A stretch of DNA of 64,000 bases from Henckelia pumila (taxonomy: Eukaryota; Streptophyta; Magnoliopsida; Lamiales; Gesneriaceae), in the NCBI RefSeq assembly GCF_033568475.1, contig NC_133123.1, forward strand, positions 157,557,753-157,621,752, written 5' to 3'. This document shows, piece by piece, positions 42,406-54,129 of this stretch. Positions within the stretch are counted from its first letter, which is position 1, and each line of letters opens with the position of its first letter. The position numbers and the translations under genes were made by a program. The notes under the pieces were generated by a model, which saw only the letters and a list, made by a program, of their open reading frames with translations, was not told the DNA's origin and made no database searches.

Positions 42406-45400
42406 AGCAGTTGCGAACTGCGAAGGGTATGTTCTATATTGAAATAAATGTTTCACTTAATACTACTTCTTGGGTATTGGATACCAGATGTGGATCTCAC
42501 ATTTGCAATGATTTACAGGTGATGACAAGAAGTCGCAGGCTTAGAATGGGTGAGACCCAGCTGAGGCTCGGAAATGGTTCCAGAGTTGAAGCTAAAGCTG
42601 TGGGAGATATTTATTTAATTTTGCAGAACGGTTTTAAGTTACTTTTGAGAGATGTTTTATTTGTTCCGGATTTGATTAAAAACATTATTTCTGTTTCTAT
42701 GCTTGATAGAGATGGTTATTCTTGCAATTTTGTGAATGGGATTTGCAATATTTACAAGAATGAATGTTTGATTGGAAATGGACAACTTGAAAATGATCTA
42801 TATAACTTAAAACTAAAAGACGTTCCAATAAATTATGTTGATAAACCGGCAACAACAAACAAAAGGAAAATCGATAGCCAAAACCCGGCAAACCTTTGGC
42901 ATGCTAGGTTAGGTCATATTTCCTCAAGGAGGATGAACAAGCTAGTGGGAGAGGGCATGTTTGATATGTCTGATATTAACTCTCTACCTACTTGTGAATC
43001 CTGCCTGAAAGGAAAAATGACTAAATCTCCTTTTAAGGGGAAACCTGAGCGTAGTCAAAATCTGTTGGATTTGATCCATACAGATGTTTGTGGTCCATTT
43101 AGAGTTGGTACTCAATATGGCCACACCTACTTCATTACCTTTACTGATGATTATTCAAGGTATGGGTATTTATATTTAATAAAATATAAGTCTGAAGCAT
43201 TTGAAAAGTTCAAAGAATTCAAGGCTGAAGTAGAAAACAAACTAGGTAAAAGTATTAAAGCACTTCGATCGGATCGAGGTGGAGAATACTTAAGTACCGA
43301 GTTTTTGGACTATCTAAAAGAGAATGGGATTCTCTCTCAGTGGACTCCTCCTATGACACCACAGCTGAATGGTGTATCGGAGCGTCGTAATCGAACTTTG
43401 TTGGACATGGTTCGATCCATGATGAGCTTCACTGAGCTTCCACCTTCGTTTTGGGGCTATGCGCTTGAAACGAAGATATTGTTGTTGAACAACGTCCACA
43501 CTAAAGCAGTGGACAAAACACCATACGAGTTATGGAATGGCAAAGCTCCTAAGTATTCGTACTTGAGGATTTGGGGATGTCCTGCTTACGTGAAGCAGAC
43601 AGTGGGAGATAAGTTGGATAGTCGATCCACCTTATGTTATTTTGTAGGGTATCCGAAGAATTCAATCGGATATTATTTCTATTATCCTGCTGAAACAAAG
43701 GTGTTTGTTTCAAGGAATGCCACCTTCTTGGAGAAGGAGTTCTTATTGGATAAGAAATGCAAGATGATGGAACTCGAAGAAATTCGAGAAGAACCCGAAA
43801 TACAAAATAACGATCCTACACCTCAGGAACCATTGATAGACACGCCTGTACCTAGAAGATCCGAGAGGACTTCTAGACCTCCTATTCGATATGGTCTTCT
43901 TCTTGAAGGGGATCAAGATGAACCCGATGTTGGATGTGATCCAAGAAACTTCAAGGAAGCAATTTCTGATGCGGATTCAAATTTATGGCTTGAAGCTATG
44001 CAGTCGGAAATAGATTCGATGCATACAAACCAAATTTGGTCTTTAGTAGATCCTCCCGATGGAATTGTTCCAATAGGGTGTAAATGGATCTACAAGAGAA
44101 ATCTTGGGCCTGATGGTAAGGTATTGACCTACAAGGCGCGATTGGTGGCGAAAGGTTATACTCAAAGACAAGGAGTTGACTATGATGAAACCTTTTCACC
44201 AGTTGCAATGTTCAAGTCCATAAGAATCCTTATTGCCATAGCTGCTTGGTAGGACTATGAGATATGGCAAATGGATGTGAAGACTGCTTTTCTTAATGGA
44301 GACATTAAGAAAGAAATCTATATAAAGCAGCCTGAGGGGTACACATCCATGGGAAGCAAGCATAAGGTATGCAAGCTTCAGAGATCAATTTATGGTCTAA
44401 AACAAGCATCAAGAAGTTGGAACCAGAAATTTGATGAAACAATAAAGGATTTTGGTTTCATCAAGAACCCAGAGGAACCATGCGTGTACAAGAAAGTAGT
44501 TAAGGATGCGGTGACATTCTTAGTACTTTATGTTGATGACATCCTACTCATTGGGAATGACGTAGGGATGTTGCAGTCAACAAAAATATGGTTATCAAGT
44601 AGATTCTCGATGAAGGATTTGGGTGAGGCATCCTATATTCTAGGGATACAGATCTATAGAGATAGATCTAAGAGAATGATAGGACTCACTCAATCAACCT
44701 ACATCGACACCATATTGAAACGGTTTTCAATGGATGGGTCCAAGAGAGGACATCTACCCATGTGTCATGGAGTTTCTCTATCCAAGTCTATGTGTCCCAA
44801 GACGGATGAAGAGATAGAGAAAATGACACATGTACCATATGCGTCAGCCATAGGTAGTATCATGTATGGGATGATATCTACCAGACCGGATGTAGCATTT
44901 GCTCTGAGTGTCATGAGCAGATATCAAGCTAATCCCGGTCAAATGCATTGGAAAGCCGTGAAGGACATTCTTAAGTACTTACGAAGGACTAAGAATATGT
45001 TCATGGTATATGGAGGAAGAGAACTAAAATTGGAAGGCTATACCGACTCTAGCTTCCAAAGTGACGTGGATGACTCGAAGTCAACCTCTGGATTTGTGTT
45101 CATGCTCAATGGCGGTGCTGTCTCTTGGAAGAGTTCCAAGCAGGACACCACAGCGGATTCCACCACTGAGGCAGAATACATTGCAGCATCAGCTGCTGCT
45201 AAGGAGGCCGTTTGGATGAGGAATTTCGTCCAAGAGTTGGGCGTCATTCCTGAAGTTGTTGGTCCAGTCCCGGTGTACTGTGACAACACGGGTGCCGTTG
45301 CTCAGGCAAAGGAACCAAGGTCTCATCAAAGATCCAAACACGTACTGAGGAAATACCACATCATCCGGGAGATTGTGGAAAGAGGAGACATCACTGTCGA

Positions 45401-45515
45401 AAGAGTGGCCTCTGCAGACAATATCGCTGATCCACTTACTAAGCCCTTGCCAGGACCATTATTTGACAAACATCGCGAAGCAATGGGTCTACGTAGTATG
45501 ACTAGTTGGCTATAG
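42330..45515 (+). pseudogene. Inner copia pol: protease, integrase, RT, RNase H, one stop
   Basis: After the zinc knuckle comes the protease region, W-V-L-D-T-R-C-G-S-H-I-C, where copia elements normally have D-T-G; the catalytic glycine is replaced by Arg. Next are the GAG-pre-integrase (L-W-H-A-R-L-G-H), the integrase (H-T-D-V-C-G-P, L-R-S-D-R-G-G-E-Y, Q-L-N-G-V-S-E-R-R-N-R-T-L) and the RT start ([15 protein letters not shown]). A TAG follows A-I-A-A-W at 44250-44252. The rest (44271-45515) has [28 protein letters not shown] and A-D-P-L-T-K-P-L. All domains are present, but the element cannot make an intact polyprotein. Confidence 0.9.
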
Positions 45516-45529
45516 GGCAAGTGGGAGAT

Positions 45530-47370
45530 TGAAAGAGTGGGTGCCCGGTGAGCCAACTTGTGGCTAAGGGTTTTGATGACTCTTTGTATAAACAATCTTT
45601 TGTTTAATATAATTTACACTTTTATTAATGGCAATGACTTTATCTTTCTTCATATTGTTATATTGTGATATACTATTGTTGTTTTGATAAAGACCTTGAA
45701 TATACCATAGTGTATGTAAGATGTGGTAGAACATGGAGATGTCTATCATGAAACACATCTTATAGTCACTGTATATTCTAAACTGTTCCTAGTCGATTGA
45801 GCCGTCCGATAATAAGGATAAGGATCGCTCGAGTTTGAGACTAGCATTTGCGATGCAGAGTACCACGTTTCATTGGTAAGGAACATAGAGATGTTCGAAG
45901 CATGCAAATGGATATTCATACGATGAATGATCGAACTACCCTATCCGGACTTTCCAAGTGGTTATCACTTATCGAGTGGATAAAGTCCGCGGTTTTGGTT
46001 GTACACCATTAGTCCTTACTACTTGAAACATCATTGAGACTCTATATGATAGTACTGTGCTTTGACTCGTTTACCGACTCTATTGGGGTCATCAGGTGTC
46101 GGGATTGGGTACAGTTACAACACATATAGGAGTCGATGCTTTGTTGTCAAGGATTCACCACATACTTGCGAGTGTGGATATCCTATGCGATCTGAGGAGA
46201 TATTAGTGTGACGAATCTCTGGCCAGAGTACATGATGTGTTTTAAGAAATGGTTTCTTAGTAACACATGCGATGTCACTATTTGATCTTCAAGATGTATT
46301 GCATAGTTATCGAATCTCGAACGACTCTCGATATACCAATGGTTGTTGATTCGATCGGGATATATGGATGAAGGGACCGTACTGTACGCTAACCAAAATC
46401 TATTGGTTCTTGCAGGCACTATCAGTGATACCTAGGGAATCATGGGGCGATGTTGCTAGGCGCTCTTACCATGATTCGATGGGCAAGTCGGAAATTGTTG
46501 TTCCGAGTCACAAGGAGTTGTGAGCCCACGGCTAGCTGTATCCCTGAACCATTGAGGGTCACACAGAGTAATGGATTTTTAATCCTCGTTGAGATAGTTA
46601 AATTTAAAGAGTTAAATTTAATGAACAAAGAAGTTGGACTTCTTAATTATGAGTAGAGGAGTAAGATTTCCTAAAATGACATAGGGATGGGCATTTTTGG
46701 AAATCACTGAATTCGGATTCAGAAAAATTTATCTTGACTTTAAAAGGTGCAGAAATGGTTTCTGTGCACATTGGTGAAATCGGTTTATCAATCGGAGTCA
46801 CGATGAATTTTATATTAATTTCTGAACATGCGGGCTTTGCTTGTCGGGCTTGAACTTATGACTAATGGGCCCTAAGCTGTTAGTGGCCTACATTATAAAT
46901 AAGTTATTGCAGTACAGAAATTACACACAACAGGTCACAATTTTCGAAAAAACCTATTTTTCTCTCAGTAGTGGCCGCCCCCTTCTCCCCTCTGCTCGGA
47001 AAATCCAGTCTGTGAATTTTGAATTGCAGTCTGGTTTAACGGATCAAATTCGTTAATCTCTTCGTAGAAACTTCTGATAGATTTTCTAGTGCAATCTATC
47101 AGAGGGATTAAATATCCGTTCGTGGACCTGATTGAAGAACAGTTCGTCCATCAGTTCCAGGGATATACAACAAGAGCAGAGAAATCTGTTGGTGTCCATA
47201 ATCTCGCTTCGAGATTGGAGGTAAAAATTTTATAATCGTTATTTAATTTTTACACACACAATTTAATCGTAAGGTTGATACCCATTATGTAATCGTTCCA
47301 TATAAAAATTTTAAACTTCCGCTGCACCGGGTATCAATCCTAATTGATCTGATCGCCGCGTTCTCCAACA
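45530..47370 (+). repeat. Right (3') LTR of the inner copia element
   Basis: Complete copy, starting TGAAAGAGTGGGTGCCCGGT after the polypurine tract and ending GTTCTCCAACA. It directly abuts Sirevirus gag DNA (ATAATCTCATTTTGCC). Confidence 0.85.
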
Positions 47371-47376
47371 ATAATC

Positions 47377-48577
47377 TCATTTTGCCTTTGCAATTAGACT
47401 AGTAAAGTCAATTGATTTCTTACCATACCCTATTCCACCCTTATCAAAACTACATTTCTGCATGCTAAGTAAGTTACTCAATTTATTACTACTAATATTG
47501 AACTTATCAAATGATTTTTCTAAGTGAGCTATGTCATCCTTTAATCTTAGGTTTTCATGCTTCTTAGAATCTAATTCATTTTTAAGAAGTTTATTTTCTT
47601 TTCTAAGGGTTTTAGCCATATCAAACATAAGTTTATATTCTTGAAGTATTTCATCATAAGATGGTACCTCATCATTGTCGTCGGAGGTGATGTCATCATC
47701 TTTGGCCATGAGACAAAGGTTGGCTTTCTCATCGTCGTCATCGCTATCGCTCCAAGTGGCTATGAGTGCTTTCTTCTTGCCTTTGTCATATTTCTTCTTG
47801 AGAGGGCACTCATTTGCATAATGCCCTTGTTGTTGACAATTGTAGCAAGTAACTTCCTTATCCGTCTTCTTTTTGAAATTTGTTTCCTCGCATGAATTTT
47901 TTGAATTTTCTTGCGAAGAGAGCCATATCATCATCTTCTTCTTCGACTTGGGTGGATAAGGCAATCCCCTTTGCCTTAGTTTTCTCATCCTCCTTCTTTG
48001 ACTCTTTTCTTGTAGCCACTTCCAACTCATGGGTTTTTAGTGTCCCATGTAGTTGATCAAGATCGTAGAATGCGTTGTCGTCTTTGTTGGACTCAATGAT
48101 GGCCGTCCTCTTGGTATCCCACTCCTTGGGTAGGGCGCGTAGAGCTCTTCTCCAAACTTGCTTGGATGGATACTTTTCTCCAAGTTGGGCTAACTTATTG
48201 ATGATTTGAGTAAGCCTTCGGAACATTGTGTCGACGTCCTCATTGGTTTCCATCTCAAATATTTCGTATTTGAGTTGGAGTAGATCGATCTTCGTCTCTT
48301 TGACTTGATTAGTCCCTTCATGGCATATCTCCAACTTGTCCCATATTTCTTTAGCGGATGAGCACATCGAGATCCGGTTGTATTCGTTCATATCTAAGGA
48401 ACAATGAAGAATATTCATGGCTTTAGCATTTTGAGATATAAGTTTCATATCCTCCTTGGAAAAGTCGTCCATTCCCTTAGGAATTTTGACACCCTCAACC
48501 TCTTTAGTAGGTATGTAGGGACCTTTCACAGTAACCTTCCAAAGGTCATAGTCTACGGATTGGATATATAGGGACAT
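47377..48577 (-). pseudogene. Sirevirus gag, broken by a frameshift
   Basis: 48577-47858 encodes a UBN2-type copia gag (M-S-L-Y-I-Q-S-V-D-Y-D-L-W, A-K-E-I-W-D-K-L, L-K-Y-E-I-F-E-M). After a one-step frame change it continues at about 47990-47377 with the zinc knuckle C-Y-N-C-Q-Q-Q-G-H-Y-A-N-E-C, an acidic run and a coiled-coil tail (L-R-K-E-N-K-L-L-K-N-E-L). The coding sequence is cut at 47370 by the inner copia element. Gag forms the virus-like particle shell. Confidence 0.85.
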
Positions 48578-48717
48578 TCGATTTTTCCAATACCCGTAGT
48601 TTATGCCATTGAAAAGAGGAGAACGATTTGTTGATTACCCTTGAGCATAGTCGCTCGCTAGATTTGCCATAGAGCCTTTTTGAAAATATTTTGTAAAAAG
48701 GTGGCTTTGATACCACT

Positions 48718-50196
48718 TGTTAGAACCTAATGTGGGGGGGGGGGATTTAGGTTCTATTGGCAACTTTAGCAATTTAAAGCGATTATGCAAGTATGCAAGC
48801 GGAAGAATTAAAGCAATCAAAAATAAATGCGGTAAATAAATGCGTAAAAGAAATAAAGCGATAAATGAGATAGGATATGTTTATGGAAGTTCGACGATAA
48901 ATCGTCTACGTCTCTCCTTCTTGGTTAAGATTGATTAACCAAGGATCCACTAGCACTTCAACTCTTGGCCTTGATGGCTCCAAGGATAGCCGTAAAACTT
49001 GACACGATCACCGTGCCGATACAACTCGAACACTTGGCCTTAAGGGCTCCAAGGATAGCCTCAACACAACACTTGGCTTCACACTCAAGTGCTTACAACA
49101 ATAGCACAACACACTTGGCTTCACACTCAAGTGTTTACAACAATAGCACAACCAACTCACAAACTATTTTTACAAACACTCTCAAATACTTGAATATATC
49201 ACACACACACTTTGATAGTGAGAAATTGCTTGCAAAGGAGAGAAGAGATGAGTTGGGATGTCACCAAATGAACTTGGATGGCCTCTATTTATAGTTGGCA
49301 AAGTTTTGAATCTAATTTGAGTGATTGGAGCGTGTGGTAAGAAGTCAAGAAATGACACAAAGTGTTCGGCGCCGCTGCCTTCTTTTTCCCAGCACTGAGC
49401 AGATTTTGTGGAAAAATCATATCTTCCAATCTAACCGTTGGATTGATCTGAAGTTGGAATTGAAGCTTTAAAACATCTAGTTATTCATTCTGAACGGTGG
49501 AGATTTGATTTGAACGAGTCAAAAATTTCCAGTAATTTTCTGAAGTCGCTTCATCATGTTTTCAAACTTGTTCTGTGCAACAAATTTGAAAAATTCATAT
49601 CGCTTAATCCATACGTTGGATTGACCTGAAATTTGGACAGAAGATTTATAGCAGCATAATACCGAATCTGATTGGTGGAGATTTGATTTGGATTTTTCAA
49701 ACATTCCCAGTTATTTTCTGAAGTCGAATCTTCATGGTTTCGTTCCTTGCAGAAGTGGGTACTGTGCAACATATATGAAAAAATTCATATCTCTCATTCT
49801 AGCCGTTGGATTGCTCTCAAATTTGGACAGTACTTGTAACATTCTTTATCTAGATTATACCGGTGGAGATCCGATTTGGAGTCATAGAAAATTTCCAGTA
49901 ATTTTCGGAAGTTGCTGCTCCATACTTTGGCTTCTTCTTGTTTTTTTCTTCATATCTCTTAACAATGTTCCATCCATTTAATGAGCAATACAAGACTTTA
50001 TAAATACATGTATAGCTTCAAAATAACTTTCAATAATTTATTTTTCAATAAATCTAATCTGCAAAATCTCACTTTAAATGGTTAGTAATAATTAACCGAG
50101 TTTTGTAATCATCAAAACATAATATTATGAGACTTGTTAATGCATTAAAAATATTAATCTCATCACACGAGATTTGTATGCGTTTAAGGCGTAACA
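48718..50196 (-). repeat. Sirevirus 5' LTR (1479 bp)
   Basis: Uninterrupted copy of the LTR at 31802-34106, including the empty Cassandra target TTGATGG at 48972, the 42-bp tandem pair and the three internal units. A G-run of about ten lies near its outer end (48733-48744). The two LTRs differ by a few percent by eye, more than the LTRs of the inner copia element. Confidence 0.9.
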
Positions 50197-50604
50197 ATAT
50201 TGATGTACTATATTCCAAAAAAAGTATGTTTAATAACTCATCAAATAATTGTATAATGAATTATTATGAATTGATTATAATGTTTTAACTTCTCTGACCA
50301 TTTTTTAGTTGATATAAAATGCACATTCATGATTGTTTTATGAATTTTATTCAATAACGGGGTCAGATTTTTATCTCTATCCAAACTAAAATTTTCTAAG
50401 CTCTCTATTTTTTTATGTGTTGAGAATTTATTTTTTTATTTTTAAAATTGTTCACGGAGATATTGACAAAGTTGACTAAATTTAATGTATAAAAAATAAG
50501 AAAAAAAATTAGTTCGCCTAAGCGACCACCCGGGCGGAACCACACATAGCTCCGTCCGTAATTGTGCCCCCCTGACCAAATTTTCTGGGTTCACCCCTGA
50601 ATCT

Positions 50605-51956
50605 AGGGATGGTAATGGGTCGGGTCTAAACCCGACCCCACATCAAACTCGCCCCGAACCAAATCAATTCGGAAATTCGGTTCGGTTAATTCAAAAATTC
50701 GGTTTTTATGTTAGAAAATTTCGGTTAAATCGGTTAATTCGGTTCGGTTTTCGGTTTTATTTAAAAAAATTCGGTTAATTCAGTTAACCGAATTATAAAT
50801 AATTAAATTTTAAATTTTTTTATTATGCCTTATATATAATTTATAATATATTTTTAATTTGTTTATATTTAATATTTTACTTAATTTTTCATATTTTAAT
50901 TTTTTTATGCTTAATATATTTTTATAATGATAAAAAAATCATATTTTAATTATTAATTTTATAAATTTTTTTTAAAAAAATCGGTTAATTCGTCACCTAC
51001 CGAATTAACCGATTTTTAATTCGGTTCGATTAAATTAGTTTTAATATAAATTCGGTTCGGTTCGGTTAACCAAAAATAAAATCGGTTAATTCGACTCGGT
51101 TTTGACCGAATTAACCGAATGTTCACCCCTATCTAGACCCGCTCAAGCGGGTCCGGGAGGATCTCGGGTTTGTCCAAACCTGCCCCGCCATAATATATAT
51201 GTATATAAATTTAAAGGGCTAATTGCATCCACACCCCCTGTAAAAAGTTTAAAAGACATAAAACCCCTTAAGAAATATTAATAGGCTAATGCATCCCTCA
51301 GTTTTTTAAAATATAGCACATTTCACCTCTATGTTATACAAACTCGGGCATATTTATACCCTCTCATAGGGGTTTTTATGCTAATTTTTTTTAAAACATA
51401 GGGTCTAACATGCTATTAATTTTACACAGAGGGTTTTATGCCTTTTAGACATTTCACAGGGGGTGTGGATGCAATTAGCCCAAATTTAAAATATACATTT
51501 AAATATATAAATATAAAATATATATAAGTAATATTAATAATATGTAATTATATTTTTATACTAAATAATTAATATTTTATCAATAATTTGAGTGTATAAT
51601 ATTATTGTATTGATATGAATTTATTTTATTATAATATATTTAGTATAAAAATATATAACTATAATATTTTTTGGCTGATAATTATTAATTAATTACAAGT
51701 TGATAAATTTTAACTTGTGAGAATATTTTTTTGTCTTAAATATTATCAATATATATTTGAAATTAAATTTAATGATTTTTGTTAATTTTAAACTTTTTAA
51801 TTTAATAAATTTAAAAATATTTAATTTGTGGCGGGTCCAACGGGTCTAACCCGGATTGGACCCGCCGGGTTCGCGGGGCGAGGAGGGTTCAAAAGGAGGC
51901 GGGGCGGGTCCCGGATTTAGCCAAACCCGCCCCAGACCCGCCCCGTTGCCATCTCT
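50605..51956. mobile_element. Composite of non-autonomous DNA elements (GGGATGG ends)
   Basis: Outer ends AGGGATGGTAATGGGTCGGG and CGGGCCCG-type right end ACCCGCCCCGTTGCCATCTCT are inverted repeats. Inside, about 50660-51117 is packed with CGGTTAATTCGGTTCGG-like units and ends TTAACCGAATGTTCACCCCT, which looks like a second MITE inserted in the first. A third, at 51216-51481, has a clear TSD. No coding sequence is present. Confidence 0.6.
51216..51481. mobile_element. MULE-type MITE (266 bp) with 9-bp TSD
   Basis: Near-perfect inverted ends GGGCTAATTGCATCCACACC and GGTGTGGATGCAATTAGCCC. Target duplication AAATTTAAA is at 51207-51215 and 51482-51490. A sister copy in reverse orientation lies at 52892-53156. 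Confidence 0.92.
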
Positions 51957-52181
51957 AAGGGGATCCGTCTAAAAAAAATGACTTGTCAGACCATCTTACA
52001 TAAGTTTTTGTGATCGTTTTGGTAAAAAAAAAAATCAAACTGGATTAAATGGGGAAAAAATGGATATTGGATTATATATTTTCAAATAAATGAACCAAAA
52101 TCGAATTGACCAATTAACACCCCGGAGAAATAAAAAATTGAAAACAACGTTCTTATGAAGAATAAAAATTTAATTTATGCG

Positions 52182-52437
52182 AGTTCACGTGATCAAAACT
52201 CACATTCTACAATAATAAAAGATAGCAATTGGGGTTTAGGGTTCCTCGTGGTACCTCTGCCTCAGGTTTTGAAGTCCCCTTATTTGTATATAGTTCAAAT
52301 TTTAGGATGTGAGTTCACGTGATCAAAACTCGCATTCTACAATAATAAAATATTGCGATTGGGGTTTAGGGTTCTTCGTTACCTCTGCCTCAGGTCCCTA
52401 AGTCCCCTTATTTGTATATAGTTCAAATTTTAGGACT
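52182..52437. repeat. Two tandem units of 129 bp
   Basis: GAGTTCACGTGATCAAAACT, then TCTACAATAATAAAA, TTGGGGTTTAGGGTTC and CCCCTTATTTGTATATAG occur at 52182 and again at 52311, with few differences. Located just upstream of the hAT transposase relic. Confidence 0.9.
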
Positions 52438-52509
52438 TATAATTATTTATATATCTTTGACTCAAATTCGATAAGTATTGGGTGACTATAACTTGTTAAT
52501 TTCTACCGC

Positions 52510-53255
52510 AGTTGTATTAGATCCAAGGAATAAGATGAAGTTAATTGAACGGTGATTTCCAGAGATCTATTATGAAGTTGATGCAATTGAGAACATCATT
52601 ACAGTTCGTGAGACATTGCTTTCATTATTTAGTGAATATGTTGAGGCTCACAAAACAAATGTTGTTGAAAATGATGTTTCAAGTGGTACTCAAAAAGAAA
52701 GTTTTGGTAGTATTGTTAATGGAAAAGGAAAGGGTAAAGTGAGGACACAATTTGCCAACTATATTAAGAATGTTGATAGTGTGGAGCAAATGAAATCTGA
52801 ACTTGAAGTGTACTTTGAGGAAGGAGTTGTATTTAGTAAAGATGATGATGAATTTGATGCATTGTCATGGTGGAAACTGAACAACTTAAAGGGGCTAATT
52901 GCATCAAACCCCATGTGAAAAGTCTAAAAGACATAAAATATCCTATATAAAATTAATAGCATGTTAGACCCTATGTTTTAAAAAAATCAGCATAAAAACC
53001 CCTATGAAAGGGTATAAATGTGCCCAAGTTTGTATTACATAGGGGTGAAATACGTTACATTTTAAAAAATTGAGGGATGTATTAGCCAATTAATATTTCT
53101 TAGGGGGTTTTATGACTTTTAGACTTTTCACAAGAAATATTAATGCAATTAACCCCAACTTAAAGTTTAGGATTTGGTCAAAGATGGCGTTCGATGTACT
53201 ATCAATTTCAATAACTTATGTGGCTCCTGAGTCAGCTTTCAGTCAATCTCTAATT
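52510..53255 (+). pseudogene. BED-type hAT transposase C-terminal relic, split by a MITE
   Basis: Frames give V-L-D-P-R-N-K-M-K-L-I-E-R, then Y-Y-E-V-D-A-I-E-N-I, V-R-T-Q-F-A-N-Y-I-K and D-A-L-S-W-W-K-L-N-N-L-K. After the MITE (52892-53156) comes F-R-I-W-S-K-M-A-F-D-V-L-S-I-S-I, then V-A-P-E-S-A-F-S. This is the RICESLEEPER/Daysleeper-type C-terminal hAT dimerisation domain (consensus D-I-L-x-W-W-K, then V-A-S-E-S-A-F-S). Frameshifts and the MITE insertion inactivate it. I could not find the element's ends. Confidence 0.82.
52892..53156. mobile_element. MULE-type MITE (265 bp) inside the hAT transposase relic
   Basis: Same family as 51216-51481, but inverted. Ends are GGGCTAATTGCATC and TGCAATTAACCCC. 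Perfect 9-bp duplication AACTTAAAG at 52883-52891 and 53157-53165. Confidence 0.92.
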
Positions 53256-53899
53256 TAATTGTGCATTTATTAATTATTTGTTATGCTTTGTTAAATTAGT
53301 TTATTTATGTTTAACATTTTGAATTTTTTTAATTGTATGTAAAAAGAAAATTCAAGACTTAAAGAGATTCATTTCACTTAAAGTCATTATCATCCTATGT
53401 GAAAAATTCACAATGTTCATTGTCTTTGAAGTTGTGAAGTTCATTTGTTTTTTTTAATTTAAATATATTATATACTTCTTGATGAATTGATAAACTTCTA
53501 ATTTTTTTCATTAACTTTGCAGGATAATTTTTATTGGAGATGCTTTTGCAAATTTTTTTTCTAATGGCCGGCTTTTCTAATTCTGCATTGTTTTTGGACT
53601 TATTAAGAAGTTGAAGTATTAGGATTTAGAATTGATTTCGAGAGTGAAATTATTGTCATGATGTTATTTATTGGGTATCGTCGTATTGGACTGTTGACAT
53701 ATGACAGATATTTGATGATCAATTTTATGGTTTTATTATCGATGTGTAGTGACTAGTGAGATTTTGGATTTTATGTTGATGTTATTTTATATGGTATTTG
53801 GAAGTTTGATATAATATTTTGGGATATTTTTTTTTGTTATTAGGTTTGCCATTTTTTTTATGTAAGAAAAAAAATAATTTTAGTTTATAATTAATTTAT
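53256..53899. other. AT-rich flank of the hAT relic, no gene seen
   Basis: Probably the 3' untranslated part of the hAT element, up to an unidentified end. Reading frames are short and lack similarity that I recognise. Confidence 0.4.
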
Positions 53900-54102
53900 G
53901 GGCAATTTGCTCAAAAATCCCCAAATGCAAACATGTTTTGCTTTGGGGTCCCTAGTCATAAAATGTGGTACAAAACAATACAAGATGTGGTACAAAACCA
54001 TACAAGATGTTGTACAAATTAACAAAAAATGTGGTACAAAAAAGTGGATAGGGAGTGCATAGCAAAACATGTTTGCATTGGAGATTTTTGAGCAATTTGC
54101 AC
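53900..54102. mobile_element. MULE-type MITE (203 bp) with 9-bp TSD
   Basis: Long inverted ends: GGGCAATTTGCTCAAAAATC and, inward from the right, the matching GTGCAAATTGCTCAAAAATC, continuing through CAAACATGTTTTGC. TSD TTAATTTAT is at 53891-53899 and 54103-54111. The centre holds four part-copies of a 22-bp unit with RTGTKGTACAAA. Confidence 0.9.
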
Positions 54103-54129
54103 TTAATTTATACAGATGTATTTTATTGT

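Larger units (their letters stand above)
38041..47370 (+). mobile_element. Inner Ty1/copia retrotransposon (9.3 kb), plus strand
   Basis: Left LTR 38041-39848 and right LTR 45530-47370 both end CGTTCTCCAACA. They are collinear and differ by about 1% by eye, so the insertion is recent. PBS TGGTATCAAAGCC is at 39850-39862. A polypurine tract GGGCAAGTGGGAGAT lies just before 45530. The left LTR lacks the first 34 bp present in the right one. The 46-bp host sequence next to the right LTR is also present left of the element, so the left junction is abnormal. Gag and pol are present, with one frameshift, one stop and a mutated protease motif. Confidence 0.9.
31802..50196 (-). mobile_element. Sirevirus-type Ty1/copia retrotransposon, minus strand, doubly invaded
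   Basis: LTRs start TGTTAGAACC (plus-strand view) and end GGCGTAACA. A perfect 5-bp target duplication ATATT is at 31797-31801 and 50197-50201. A primer-binding site TGGTATCAAAGCC (initiator Met tRNA type) follows the LTR at 48703-48715 on the minus strand. Gag (47377-48577) and pol (34554-37560) read on the minus strand and are separated by the plus-strand copia element at 38041-47370. The 3' LTR carries a Cassandra insertion. Lineage assigned from the gag/pol sequence and the multiple polypurine tracts. Confidence 0.9.
31671..50599. mobile_element. hAT element (about 0.53 kb of own sequence) hosting nested retrotransposons
   Basis: Starts CAGGGGCAGACCCA and ends TGGGTTCACCCCTG; the ends are inverted repeats with about 11 of 14 positions matching. 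The 8-bp duplication AATCTAGG is perfect (31663-31670 and 50600-50607) although the ends are 18.9 kb apart. Only 31671-31801 and 50202-50599 belong to this element; everything between is a later LTR-retrotransposon insertion. No transposase is seen. Confidence 0.88.
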
